Part shown: positions 1 to 6,776 of the stretch, one piece after another
How the letters are laid out: every line of letters starts with the position of its first letter
Position numbering within the stretch: the first letter of the stretch is position 1
DNA from: a virus
Virus record (IMG/VR): IMGVR_UViG_3300031920_000452
Location: 1-21,128 of that record
Strand: one strand, 5' to 3'
Length of the DNA: 21,128 bases
Program-made: the position numbers and the translations under genes
Notes under the pieces: generated by a model
Told to the model about the DNA's origin: nothing
Database searches by the model: none
The model's input: only the letters and a program-made list of their open reading frames with translations

Positions 1-950
1 TCAACTAAATTGCCAGAACCAATACAATTCTTTAGCTTAACAATACTGCCGCTATTACCTTCGTCAATACCAAATCCACGCACAGTACAATCGTTGGCTT
101 GGCAATAATAAGCATAGATAGGACCTGAGTACCCTAAATAAAATCCAGAAGCACAATCATAGGCAATGCAGTTATTGAGGATAATCTTAGCGCCTGCTGA
201 GGCGGCTGCCTTTACCCCAATGGTGGCATTATATACCAATATGTCGCTGGCTGTAGCCATTTTCGGCAAACTAAGAGCTACTGACGTTCCACCACCAGCC
301 ATTTCAATAGCAATATCAGTTATTTCGGTATTATCTTCGCTATTGATAATAGCCGTATTATTAAAGCCGGTATTCTTAATGGTAAAACCAAGATATGTCG
401 AGCCTGATTTTAATTGTCCACTATGAGCATTTCCAGAAGCGGATCTGAATATAATACGATTTACGGCATTTGTTGTCCATCCATCAAAATTTACTTCACC
501 GTCTAATGGTGTTGTTTCCCAGCCATCCTTGTAACCCTCCAATACGGCAATAGCTGAATCGCCAACGTTTGATGTCATGACGTAATGAGTATTTTCTGTA
601 ACATATACTTGCTCGCCAGATTGAAACGTACCCGTTATCCACTTGATCATACACTGAGTGCCAGTAGCGTGAGTAAGCGTACCGGTAGCGCCAGATGTTT
701 GACCAACTACAGCAACACCATCGTTCATGGCACCAATGATGCCACCATGGGAAAACACTAATGTTGTGCCTATAGTATCAGTTATATTTGACCCATTGGC
801 CGCATCCCAAGCTGCGGGTGTCGTATAATCGCCGCCAGATGATTTTAGTGTACATATAAATTCTGTTGCCATATTCGGAACCTCGCCGTTATATGAAATA
901 TCAATATCGCCATACGTTACTGTTGAATCTGCGTATGTTTTAATTGCCAC
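1..950 (-). CDS. Beta-helix-like phage structural or fibre protein, 3' end outside window
   Basis: The frame is open from a GTG at 950 to the window edge (316 codons, no stop). The GTG sits 15 bases after the preceding stop, with GGGGGAT five bases upstream. An ATG at 872, in the same frame and with CGAGG eight bases upstream, is an alternative start; the segment after it (MATEFICTLKSSGGDYTT) looks like the natural N-terminus of phage proteins of this kind. The sequence is rich in Gly, Ser, Thr and Asn and ends in short repeating strands such as ILVYNATIGVKA, IILNNCIAYDC and IYAYYCQANDC. That is the rhythm of a right-handed parallel beta-helix, as in tail spikes and pectate-lyase-like fibres. 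A segment near residues 75 to 95 carries SGATGTLTHATGT, similar to small repeats seen in phage fibre proteins. The structural role is inferred; no catalytic motif is identified. Confidence 0.7.
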   Translation of the reverse strand, partial: MAIKTYADSTVTYGDIDISYNGEVPNMATEFICTLKSSGGDYTTPAAWDAANGSNITDTIGTTLVFSHGGIIGAMNDGVAVVGQTSGATGTLTHATGTQCMIKWITGTFQSGEQVYVTENTHYVMTSNVGDSAIAVLEGYKDGWETTPLDGEVNFDGWTTNAVNRIIFRSASGNAHSGQLKSGSTYLGFTIKNTGFNNTAIINSEDNTEITDIAIEMAGGGTSVALSLPKMATASDILVYNATIGVKAAASAGAKIILNNCIAYDCASGFYLGYSGPIYAYYCQANDCTVRGFGIDEGNSGSIVKLKNCIGSGNLV

Positions 951-965
951 TATCGATCCCCCAAG

Positions 966-1724
966 TTAAGCCTTCGACAATTCAGCTTCACTCCCTAAAG
1001 AATCAATTTGAAAGTGAATATCAAACTCTAACAATGCAGGACTTTGCGCCGCCGTTACTCCAGCCCAAGTATCTTCCGCGTCAGAATCTCTATATAGCCT
1101 ACAAACGAGCATTGAAGATATTCCGCCTCCACTTCCATCTATTTCTGCGCCAGCAACAGTTCCAGCTAACTCATGATAGTCGTCTATTCCAGTGCAAGCT
1201 TGTGTCATATCAATACCTGATGCAGTTGGAAAAACACCATGAATCGAGCCAAAAGAATAGTCTAATTTCCACGCTACCGTATTTCCGCTTTCCTCATTGC
1301 CTCTATCGCATGGAGTCCAATGGATGTGTGGTCTTAAATTAGTTCCTTCTTTATAGGTGTGGGGCAACTGACAAGTAAAAAATGCTTCATCGTCATTCAC
1401 AAATTTATAAACCTTGAAAGTTGTACCGGTTCCTGCTGGCTGCCAATCAGAAATTGTAGGATCTCCAGCACCAACAAACTGAAACGCCCCAGGAACAACT
1501 CTAAGATCATCCCACTCTACAGATGTACCTTTAAGCCTCGACCTTCCGGTTGTATCTATGTTGCCGTAATTTCCGCTATCAACATCCCCGCGTCTTATAT
1601 TACCAGCAGAATCAACAGAAACAGATTTTGCCGGAGCAGAATTATCAACAGCAATAACTCTATGTGCTACAGAATGATCTGGGTTATTTAGCGCGTCAGA
1701 TCCTATTGGTTGTTCTACGGCCAT
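966..1724 (-). CDS. Phage structural protein of unknown role (252 aa)
   Basis: This is a 252-residue protein starting at ATG 1724, with AAGGT upstream at an acceptable distance (AAGGTAGAACATC-ATG). It has no signal peptide or membrane segment. The N-terminal ~70 residues are polar and low in complexity (DSAGNIRRGDVDSGNYGN). A more ordered part follows, with WDDLRVV near residue 71, then QLPHTYKEGTNLRPHIHW around residues 119 to 136 and an aromatic-rich C-terminal half. The WDDLR / PHxYKEGT / PHxHW pattern recalls hypothetical structural proteins from tailed-phage and metagenomic viral genomes, but I know no assigned function. It lies between two other presumed structural genes, 15 bases before the beta-helix gene, which supports a virion or fibre role. 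The function is inferred from context only. Confidence 0.7.
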   Translation of the reverse strand: MAVEQPIGSDALNNPDHSVAHRVIAVDNSAPAKSVSVDSAGNIRRGDVDSGNYGNIDTTGRSRLKGTSVEWDDLRVVPGAFQFVGAGDPTISDWQPAGTGTTFKVYKFVNDDEAFFTCQLPHTYKEGTNLRPHIHWTPCDRGNEESGNTVAWKLDYSFGSIHGVFPTASGIDMTQACTGIDDYHELAGTVAGAEIDGSGGGISSMLVCRLYRDSDAEDTWAGVTAAQSPALLEFDIHFQIDSLGSEAELSKA

Positions 1725-1745
1725 GATGTTCTACCTTTTATTTTA

Positions 1746-2579
1746 TTATGTTATCTTATCTTGTATTTTATTAGCAAGAGTTACTTTATTAACAGAAATA
1801 GTCCCTTGATTATTTTCTAATATAATTAAATCTGACTCTTGGAAATACATACGCCGACGTCGGACAGAGTTTAATGTTTTTACTGCCTCTATAAGTGAAT
1901 CTTTTAGTGCCGATGTGACTATATTGCGGTTAATAATAAACCGAACGCCTCCGGTGACACTTGCCATGACTGTGCCGCCGACTTCCTCTATCTTTCTTAC
2001 CACAGCAAGGGGTTTTATGTTTGTATTTGAATAATCGAGATCAATGATGTGTGTTCCAGTATCAGGATTGTAAGAATTCTCACTAAATATAATATTTGAA
2101 ACATCTGCATTCCAGAAGGCTTTGCTGAAAAGGATACTCTCTGATTTATAAATATTATTAGAGATATAAAAATGGATAGAAACAGAATTGGTAGTATTCG
2201 AACCAATTTGTACATTCCATTTACTCAAGAATGTATCTACCATGCCTAATGTCAGGTTGCCCAAATCTGAAGATGAGTGATCGGATTCACTAAATAACGT
2301 CGCTTCATATTTATCCAAGACCGCATTGTGACTATCGAGAGTCCAATCTAAATCTATTGTCCACGATTTTTCTATTCGAGAAAATGCTGTTATGACTTCG
2401 CTTTTAGTCGCGTCCGTAATTGTTATGATTCCCCATCCAGGCAACCCAATTCCGCTACCAATCTCATCGGCGATTTCCGCGACCAATACCACATCACCAC
2501 GCTTATAGCATGAAATGGCACTTTTCTCAAGGTCTTCTAGTGTGTTGTCTGTCATCTTAATCAATAATTTGCAGGGCAT
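1746..2579 (-). CDS. Hypothetical phage structural-module protein (277 aa)
   Basis: The frame extends back to a TTG at 2591. The ATG at 2579 is preferred because GGAA lies six bases upstream and because the N-terminus it gives (MPCKLLIKMTDNTLEDL) begins with a natural beta-strand. The segment CYKRGDVVLVAE, around residues 24 to 35, resembles short N-terminal domains in phage structural-module proteins. The rest is a mix of beta-strand and polar segments with no recognised motif. A basic patch, VRRRRMYFQESD, occurs near the C-terminus, followed by a segment that begins LIILENNQGTISVNKV. It lies downstream of the 114-aa gene and probably in the same transcript, which starts at the promoter near 3030. 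A role in head-tail connection, or as a baseplate or fibre accessory, is possible but not shown. Confidence 0.65.
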   Translation of the reverse strand: MPCKLLIKMTDNTLEDLEKSAISCYKRGDVVLVAEIADEIGSGIGLPGWGIITITDATKSEVITAFSRIEKSWTIDLDWTLDSHNAVLDKYEATLFSESDHSSSDLGNLTLGMVDTFLSKWNVQIGSNTTNSVSIHFYISNNIYKSESILFSKAFWNADVSNIIFSENSYNPDTGTHIIDLDYSNTNIKPLAVVRKIEEVGGTVMASVTGGVRFIINRNIVTSALKDSLIEAVKTLNSVRRRRMYFQESDLIILENNQGTISVNKVTLANKIQDKIT

Positions 2580-2640
2580 AGTTGATTCCAAGAATAAGAT
2601 TGAATGAATTTACATTTGAAATTTTTATTTTAATATATAA

Positions 2641-2985
2641 TTAAAATTTTCTATAAGACAGGTTAATTCCACACGCATCGCCTGAAGCTGGTGTTACTGT
2701 TACAACAAGAGCTTCATTCTCGGATGTATGAATTATTTTTGGATCAGAAAAAGTCGCTCCAGATGTAGATGCAGCAGTACCAAAATGAGTCCAAACAACA
2801 ACCCCACCAATACTTATCGTGATCTTAAAATTTTCCACTTCAGCATACCCAGAAAACGCCAAAATGCCATATCGTTCTCTAGCACTAGCAGGAACTGTAA
2901 CAGATAAACTTGCAGAACTTCCGCTTGTAGAGTTTGTTAGTGCAACTGCCGGATTGGAATATTCGCCTTCATAGCCGTCTGACAT
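2641..2985 (-). CDS. Small Ser/Thr/Ala-rich structural protein, possibly head fibre or decoration (114 aa)
   Basis: This is a 114-residue protein starting at ATG 2985, with a strong ribosome site (AAGGAG, seven bases before the ATG). It is rich in Ser, Thr, Ala, Gly and Val and forms alternating hydrophobic strands (SASLSVTVPASARERYGILA, FKITISIGGVVVW, ALVVTVTP), suggesting a single compact beta-sandwich or jelly-roll domain. It has no signal peptide, membrane segment or catalytic motif. It is the first gene after the capsid terminator, and its own 17-base promoter ends 42 bases before the start codon, so it should lead a separate, well-expressed transcript. Small beta-rich proteins at this position are often head fibre or capsid decoration proteins. 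That assignment is inference. Confidence 0.65.
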   Translation of the reverse strand: MSDGYEGEYSNPAVALTNSTSGSSASLSVTVPASARERYGILAFSGYAEVENFKITISIGGVVVWTHFGTAASTSGATFSDPKIIHTSENEALVVTVTPASGDACGINLSYRKF

Positions 2986-3027
2986 AATTGTACTCCTTTG
3001 AAAGTTGAATCAAATTATATTTTTCCC

Positions 3028-3044
3028 TACTATTATATACACGA
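3028..3044 (-). promoter_or_regulatory. Phage-specific promoter copy 1, upstream of the 114-aa gene
   Basis: The minus strand reads TCGTGTATATAATAGTA, identical over 17 bases to the copies at 5597..5613 and 8547..8563. TATAAT sits inside it. No TTGACA-like -35 box is visible and the flanks differ among copies, so the element is short and self-contained. It lies just after the capsid terminator and 42 bases before the start codon at 2985, so it should restart transcription for the fibre/structural block. The promoter role is inferred from position and repetition. Confidence 0.8.
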
Positions 3045-3084
3045 AAAAATACAGAAAATGGCTATAAAATCAAAAAATTGCCTT

Positions 3085-3123
3085 AAAAAGAAAAAAGGTC
3101 TGAGATTCAAAACCTCAGACCTT
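3085..3123 (-). terminator. Intrinsic terminator after the major capsid gene
   Basis: On the minus strand AAGGTCTGAG (3114..3123) pairs perfectly with CTCAGACCTT (3095..3104) across a nine-base loop, giving a 10-bp stem. A run of T with one interruption (3085..3094) follows. It begins 33 bases after the capsid stop codon and directly precedes the promoter at 3028..3044, so it marks a transcription unit boundary. Confidence 0.88.
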
Positions 3124-3156
3124 AAATTCCTAATATTTATTTCTACTGATGTTTGT

Positions 3157-4176
3157 TTAGAAAGAACCTACGAAAGTCGCGCGTGAATCTAGTACTGCGC
3201 TTCCAACATGTGTCCAACCATAAACTCCGGCTTTGCCACTTCTATGCAGTGTCGGATCATCATACGTGCTTAACATTTCAGAGAAAGGCTGCACAAAGGT
3301 TGTTGCTCGTTTCCGAGGATCGAGATCAAGACCAACAAAGATCTCTTCGTCGCTACCGGTCATCGATGTCTTAGAAGCTAATGCATCATACTTAACCTGA
3401 TATGGCTGACCAACACCGAATTCTGGATAAATATGAACAATAGCGCCGTACAGTTTTGCAAGACCATCATTCACAAAAATATCGCGCATGGTTGTTTCAT
3501 CTATATCACCAGAGCTTAATGTCCAGTTTCTTACATCGCCCATAGCTTCAGGACTGATATAAAGATCTGTTACATCAAAATTCCAAAGACTTGTAGCATT
3601 TCCGCCGGAGCGTTGTGCGCCAATCTTCATCATATTAAAAGCTTTCTTCGTGAAAACACCAACTGAAGCAGCGGTATCGGAATACATAGTGCCTTTTCCG
3701 CCAGCCGCAGCAAGAATAACCGTCCAACCATCGTCATTGTTCTTTTTGGTAAATCCGGCTTCATAAACATCCAGAAGACGAGAAATAACATCGAGACGAG
3801 AGTTTCTAGCATAACTAAGATTCCAATCGATCGAATTAGCAACACGATAGGTCGTAACCCAAGTTTCATCCCCATCAACGTGTCTCAGAGGAACAGCCGC
3901 ACCACTTTCGGGCATAGTATAAGCCGCGTAGTCGTCTTCTGTACCCGTAGCAATCGGATCTTTAGGAAAAGGAACAGAACCGTTCTCTTCTGTAGCATCA
4001 ATCGGCTCAAAAATTCCATTAACATTATCGCCATCAAAAACAGCGCGCTCTACTGGTTCGCTAACAACTGCTTCTGTGAACATTGCCATTGCTTCTGCCG
4101 AAACTTTTGGATCTGAATCTCCAGTTTTCTTGATAAGGTCCTTCGCAGCACTATCAAGATCTTTTAACTTAATCAT
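3157..4176 (-). CDS. Major capsid protein, HK97 fold (339 aa)
   Basis: This is the main building block of the icosahedral head. The start chosen is ATG 4176 (MIKLKDLDSAAKD), because AAGGAG lies seven bases upstream; a longer frame to 4206 has no ribosome site and would overlap the promoter candidate. At 339 residues it has the usual length for this family. The acidic/helical N-terminus is followed by VERAVFDGDNVNGIFEP, RNSRLDVISRLLDVYEAGF (a long spine-like helix near residues 125 to 145), DVTDLYISPEAMGDVRNW, and a C-terminal domain with YDALASKTSMTG and EEIFVGLDLD. This pattern matches HK97-fold capsid proteins. Its place after portal, protease/scaffold and decoration genes is the classic head order. 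It is followed by a strong terminator and preceded by its own promoter candidate, consistent with high expression. The call rests on sequence character plus gene order; no structure search was possible. Confidence 0.85.
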   Translation of the reverse strand: MIKLKDLDSAAKDLIKKTGDSDPKVSAEAMAMFTEAVVSEPVERAVFDGDNVNGIFEPIDATEENGSVPFPKDPIATGTEDDYAAYTMPESGAAVPLRHVDGDETWVTTYRVANSIDWNLSYARNSRLDVISRLLDVYEAGFTKKNNDDGWTVILAAAGGKGTMYSDTAASVGVFTKKAFNMMKIGAQRSGGNATSLWNFDVTDLYISPEAMGDVRNWTLSSGDIDETTMRDIFVNDGLAKLYGAIVHIYPEFGVGQPYQVKYDALASKTSMTGSDEEIFVGLDLDPRKRATTFVQPFSEMLSTYDDPTLHRSGKAGVYGWTHVGSAVLDSRATFVGSF

Positions 4177-4202
4177 TTTGATTCTCCTTAGTAATTTCCA
4201 AC

Positions 4203-4254
4203 GCAATATTATATTGCAGAAATTTTAGTTACAAAATACAGAAATTTTAACTAC
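4203..4254 (-). promoter_or_regulatory. Candidate capsid promoter with dyad and two direct repeats
   Basis: On the minus strand two near-identical 16-base direct repeats, GTAGTTAAAATTTCTG (4239..4254) and GTAACTAAAATTTCTG (4217..4232), start 22 bases apart. They lead straight into the dyad GCAATATAATATTGC (4203..4217), which contains TATAAT. The capsid ribosome site and ATG (4176) follow about 27 bases later. The core ATATAATA is shared with the 17-base promoter, but the flanks are not. The repeats could be activator or sigma contact sites and the dyad an operator. The promoter role is inferred. Confidence 0.5.
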
Positions 4255-4269
4255 ATACATTTTTATTGT

Positions 4270-4713
4270 TTACAGACGAATATCAACATAGTAATACGAA
4301 TCAGAATCTGGCTCTGACATAAACTGACCAACTTCCAATGCTCCAGATGCCTGAACATTACTAACCAGACCAGAAGCCGCAAGATAAGCAACTTCACCAA
4401 CCGTTGCCGTAATTGCAGGATCAACCATATTGGTACGAACTTGACCAATAGTAATAAGACCGAGCTGTTCACCAAAAGCAACATCAGACTTATCAGTAAA
4501 ACGAGGCCGTGCTGTCCAGTCATGATCACCAACATTAACAACAAGAACGCCAACTGGCTTTGCACCACTTGGATTTACAGCATAAGAAACAGAAGTTTCA
4601 TTGCCAGATGCAGCAGTATTAACACTAACAATTCCACCAGCAGTCATAGCAAGACTTGCAGCAACAAATTTCATCTCTGTTGCAGTTACGGTTCTATCAC
4701 CTTTAAGTGCCAT
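4270..4713 (-). CDS. Probable head decoration protein (147 aa)
   Basis: This is a 147-residue protein starting at ATG 4713, with GGAGGG seven bases upstream. It is rich in Ala, Val, Gly and Thr, and has a small-domain beta pattern: GDRTVTATEMKFVAASLA, then GGIVSVNTAASGNETSVSYAV, KPVGVLVVNVGDHDWTARPR, and a closing YYYVDIRL. No transmembrane segment is convincing and there is no catalytic motif. It sits between the scaffold gene and the major capsid gene, where lambda-like and HK97-like phages place the head decoration or stabilisation protein (gpD-type). Its length is also usual for that role. The sequence shows only a small beta-rich soluble protein; the decoration role comes from gene order. 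Confidence 0.65.
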   Translation of the reverse strand: MALKGDRTVTATEMKFVAASLAMTAGGIVSVNTAASGNETSVSYAVNPSGAKPVGVLVVNVGDHDWTARPRFTDKSDVAFGEQLGLITIGQVRTNMVDPAITATVGEVAYLAASGLVSNVQASGALEVGQFMSEPDSDSYYYVDIRL

Positions 4714-4801
4714 TTTAAAACCCTCCGATTGTTCTATTTAAATTGTATTTTGTTTAAATTGTTTTTATTTCAATCTCTATTATTTCGCCAAAAAGCTTGA
4801 A

Positions 4802-4861
4802 CTCTTCTAAAAGAAGCCTATTTCTTCTGAAAGAAGCCTTATTTCTTTTCAAAGAAAGCCT
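4802..4861 (-). repeat. Three imperfect ~21-bp tandem repeats, each self-complementary
   Basis: On the minus strand three imperfect units follow one another: AGGCTTTCTTTGAAAAGAAA, AGGCTTCTTTCAGAAGAAAT and AGGCTTCTTTTAGAAGAG. The first encodes the end of the scaffold protein (KAFFEKK-stop); the next two are non-coding copies after the stop. Each can fold into a small hairpin (for example CTTCTTTCAGAAG). They may act as a weak terminator or RNA-processing signal, or may just be duplicated coding sequence. Confidence 0.6.
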
Positions 4862-5558
4862 TTTTGAGACCAGCGATAGCCTTTTCATTTTCCGTTAAAA
4901 GTTTATCGTCTTCTTTGTCCTTCTTTGCAGAAGCCTTATTTAATGCAGCAGTTGCAGCATCTGCGTCGGTATCTGCGTCTGCATCGATATCTACATCAGC
5001 GTCTGCGTCGGTATCTGCATCGGTATCTGCGTCTGCATCTGCATCTGTATCAGCGTCTGCGTCGGTATCTGCATCTGCGTCTTCGCTGTCTTCATCACTA
5101 GCTTCGCTCTTCAAAGGAAGCAATGCATCATATCGAGCAACGAGTTTATCAAATGCGTCTTTGTCTTTATAATCAAGTGTAGCGATTTCTTCTGTGATCA
5201 CTTTTGCCTGATCCTCAGAAATATCATACTTGTCTACAATGACAGCCCGTTCTGCATCAACCTTTTCCTTTTCTGCCTCTTCAATTTTAGCAGTCAGCTC
5301 TTCGTTCTGAGTCTTCAATGTTTCAATATCTGCATCGAAAGTTTTCGCAGCGTCTTCGAGTGCGCTTTTTTCAACATTGATTGTTTTGATCTCTTCAGCC
5401 TTTACACTGAGATCTTCAATCGCCTTATCTGTAGCGACATTAGCTTCAACCAATTCAGCCTTAATTGCCTCAACAGCCTTAACTGCTTCAGAGCTTTTCA
5501 ATGCTTCAATCTCACTTCTAAGCTCTTTGTTTTCAGTTGTCAGTTTTTCAACATCCAT
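4839..5558 (-). CDS. Head scaffold protein, nested in-frame in the protease gene (239 aa)
   Basis: This is an internal translation product of the protease/scaffold gene, starting at ATG 5558 (MDVEKLTTENKELRSEIEAL). The start is supported by an excellent ribosome site, GGAGGTG, six bases upstream, and by a perfect copy of the 17-base phage promoter 38 bases upstream. Residues 1 to about 105 are strongly helical with heptad-like Leu/Ile/Val spacing and many Glu and Lys, predicting a coiled coil. Residues 106 to 150 form a second helical segment (VDKYDISEDQAKVITEEIA). Residues 155 to 205 are an acidic Asp/Ala repeat, and a basic/amphipathic tail follows (LTENEKAIAGLKKAFFEKK). This matches scaffolds: coiled-coil rod, flexible acidic linker, C-terminal capsid-binding helix. 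The arrangement parallels lambda gpNu3 inside gpC. It should act inside the procapsid and be removed by the protease encoded in the longer frame. Confidence 0.82.
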   Translation of the reverse strand: MDVEKLTTENKELRSEIEALKSSEAVKAVEAIKAELVEANVATDKAIEDLSVKAEEIKTINVEKSALEDAAKTFDADIETLKTQNEELTAKIEEAEKEKVDAERAVIVDKYDISEDQAKVITEEIATLDYKDKDAFDKLVARYDALLPLKSEASDEDSEDADADTDADADTDADADADTDADTDADADVDIDADADTDADAATAALNKASAKKDKEDDKLLTENEKAIAGLKKAFFEKK

Positions 5559-6752
5559 GCTATTCACCTCCAATTTATTAAAATTATTTTTTGCTTTACT
5601 ATTATATACACGACTTTTTTCATTTTTAAGATATTTTTCTATATTTTTTTTATTTATTTTTAAATCTATAATGTTGCCAGCCTTGATTTTATATTTATCG
5701 AAGAAAGATGAATCAGCGCAAAAAAGAGTTTTCGCCTTTTGATCTGACATAAGTTTTTTATATCCAGGCTTATTTTTTATGACATCCACTATAACGTTTT
5801 TGCTATTGATCCATGCAACAGATGAATTCTCTGTAATGTTTTTTGTTTCTATTTTTTTATAATATTCTTCTTCGTAAGAAACCATAAATGGGTCTACGAT
5901 CGCAGACTGAGTTTCCGCAAAAACCTTTTCCTCGAATATTGTAGCGGTAATTATTTCGCCGTTTACTGCAACAGCTTTCATTGTTGGGATAGAATGTTTG
6001 ACATATTCCTGCAACCCATTACTGGCAACAGTGAGAATAAAACTATCTTTATTTCCTGGCTCATCAACAATTCCCTGACCACTGAAGAATATGTTACGAA
6101 GAACTCTTTTAACTGTTTTGCCATTAAATATACCAGATCCGCCGAAGCACCTAAGATATTGAACGAGGAAATCTGTTGCTTCTGTTCTTTTGATAATCTC
6201 TTCACCATAAAGGAAATCAAAATCTGCGAAATAACATTCCATTGAGACGAATTTTGTTCCCTTTTTCGCGCCTTCGACAATATCATCTATTATTTCTGGG
6301 TATACATACTTATAAAGAACTCCACTAGATAGAATATGAAAAAATGAATCTTCCCCTTTTTTCTCTATCATTTCTGCAATATCGTCATTTGACAAATATG
6401 ACATATTCTCATTAACGAACTCAGCAGAATACATTGACCCAATAATAAATCTCTTATCATGCTCATTGTTGACTGGTTTTGATGGGATTGTGTCTATCGC
6501 AGGATATAATTCTGTCGGCAAAAAAACGTCATCATTCAAATTCGCGCCAGATGTAACGTGAATTGCGTCAAAATAAAGAAGGTCGAACTGTTTTTCGCGG
6601 ACAAGACTTGGGATATTATCTATCGTATATTGATCTCGATAATCCTCAAATGCCTTCGCTTTATTTTTGGGGATATCTTTAGAGATCTCCGCCTTGGCAG
6701 TTAAATGTATTTTGTACTTATAATCGGCTGGGTCGAATTTTTTTCTATTCAT
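4839..6752 (-). CDS. Prohead maturation protease fused to scaffold region (637 aa)
   Basis: This product should cleave scaffold and capsid proteins during head maturation. The start is ATG 6752 (MNRKKFDPADYK) with AAGGAT upstream; a GTG at 6761 lies too close to that site. Residues 45 to 240 look like a phage prohead protease of the T4 gp21 / herpes assemblin-like group. VNNEHDKRFIIGSMYSAEF around 94 to 112 supplies a candidate catalytic His98, and KGTKFVSMECYFADFDF around 164 to 180 supplies a candidate nucleophile Ser170. SGQGIVDEPGNKDSFIL at 224 to 240 is the usual end of the domain. Residues 241 to 398 are an unrecognised Lys-rich linker. Residues 399 to 637 are the scaffold, also made separately from ATG 5558. 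It lies 24 bases after the portal gene. The catalytic residues are inferred from motif position, not alignment. Confidence 0.8.
   Translation of the reverse strand: MNRKKFDPADYKYKIHLTAKAEISKDIPKNKAKAFEDYRDQYTIDNIPSLVREKQFDLLYFDAIHVTSGANLNDDVFLPTELYPAIDTIPSKPVNNEHDKRFIIGSMYSAEFVNENMSYLSNDDIAEMIEKKGEDSFFHILSSGVLYKYVYPEIIDDIVEGAKKGTKFVSMECYFADFDFLYGEEIIKRTEATDFLVQYLRCFGGSGIFNGKTVKRVLRNIFFSGQGIVDEPGNKDSFILTVASNGLQEYVKHSIPTMKAVAVNGEIITATIFEEKVFAETQSAIVDPFMVSYEEEYYKKIETKNITENSSVAWINSKNVIVDVIKNKPGYKKLMSDQKAKTLFCADSSFFDKYKIKAGNIIDLKINKKNIEKYLKNEKSRVYNSKAKNNFNKLEVNSMDVEKLTTENKELRSEIEALKSSEAVKAVEAIKAELVEANVATDKAIEDLSVKAEEIKTINVEKSALEDAAKTFDADIETLKTQNEELTAKIEEAEKEKVDAERAVIVDKYDISEDQAKVITEEIATLDYKDKDAFDKLVARYDALLPLKSEASDEDSEDADADTDADADTDADADADTDADTDADADVDIDADADTDADAATAALNKASAKKDKEDDKLLTENEKAIAGLKKAFFEKK
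4959..5078 (-). repeat. Asp/Ala (DADADT) codon repeat in the scaffold gene
   Basis: Forty consecutive codons (scaffold residues 161 to 200) encode almost only Asp and Ala with periodic Thr (DADADT units), from short repeats of GAYGCN and ACC codons. Codon third positions vary, so it is not a perfect microsatellite. It probably gives a flexible, highly acidic linker, and the tract is a likely site of length variation. Confidence 0.9.
5565..5571 (-). promoter_or_regulatory. Strong internal ribosome binding site for the nested scaffold
   Basis: The minus strand reads GGAGGTG, followed by AATAGC and ATG (5558). It lies inside the protease coding frame and is one of the best Shine-Dalgarno matches in the window. 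It decides the nested scaffold start. Confidence 0.85.
5597..5613 (-). promoter_or_regulatory. Phage-specific promoter copy 2, inside the protease gene
   Basis: This copy of TCGTGTATATAATAGTA (minus strand) is identical to those at 3028..3044 and 8547..8563. It is embedded in the coding sequence of the long protease/scaffold frame and ends 38 bases before the internal ATG at 5558. It would produce a separate transcript for the scaffold, decoration protein and possibly the capsid protein. That a perfect 17-mer is kept within a coding frame argues for selection on the DNA signal. Confidence 0.82.
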
Positions 6753-6776
6753 AATGTACACATCCTTGCAGAAAAG

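Noticed and set aside
944-1342. A plus-strand 132-codon frame beginning near 944
   Set aside because: It lies antisense to the 966..1724 gene and has random-looking composition.
4737-4762. Two copies of TTTAAATTGT spaced 16 bases upstream of the decoration gene
   Set aside because: The sequence is very AT-rich, the repeat is short, and no -10/-35 arrangement is clear; chance is likely.
4959-5078. Possible CRISPR-like repeat array
   Set aside because: The repeats are short in-frame codon repeats encoding Asp/Ala with no spacers.
4864-5172. A plus-strand frame of Ser/Ala repeats (SASASVSA)
   Set aside because: It is the reverse complement of the Asp/Ala repeat in the scaffold gene and has no independent support.
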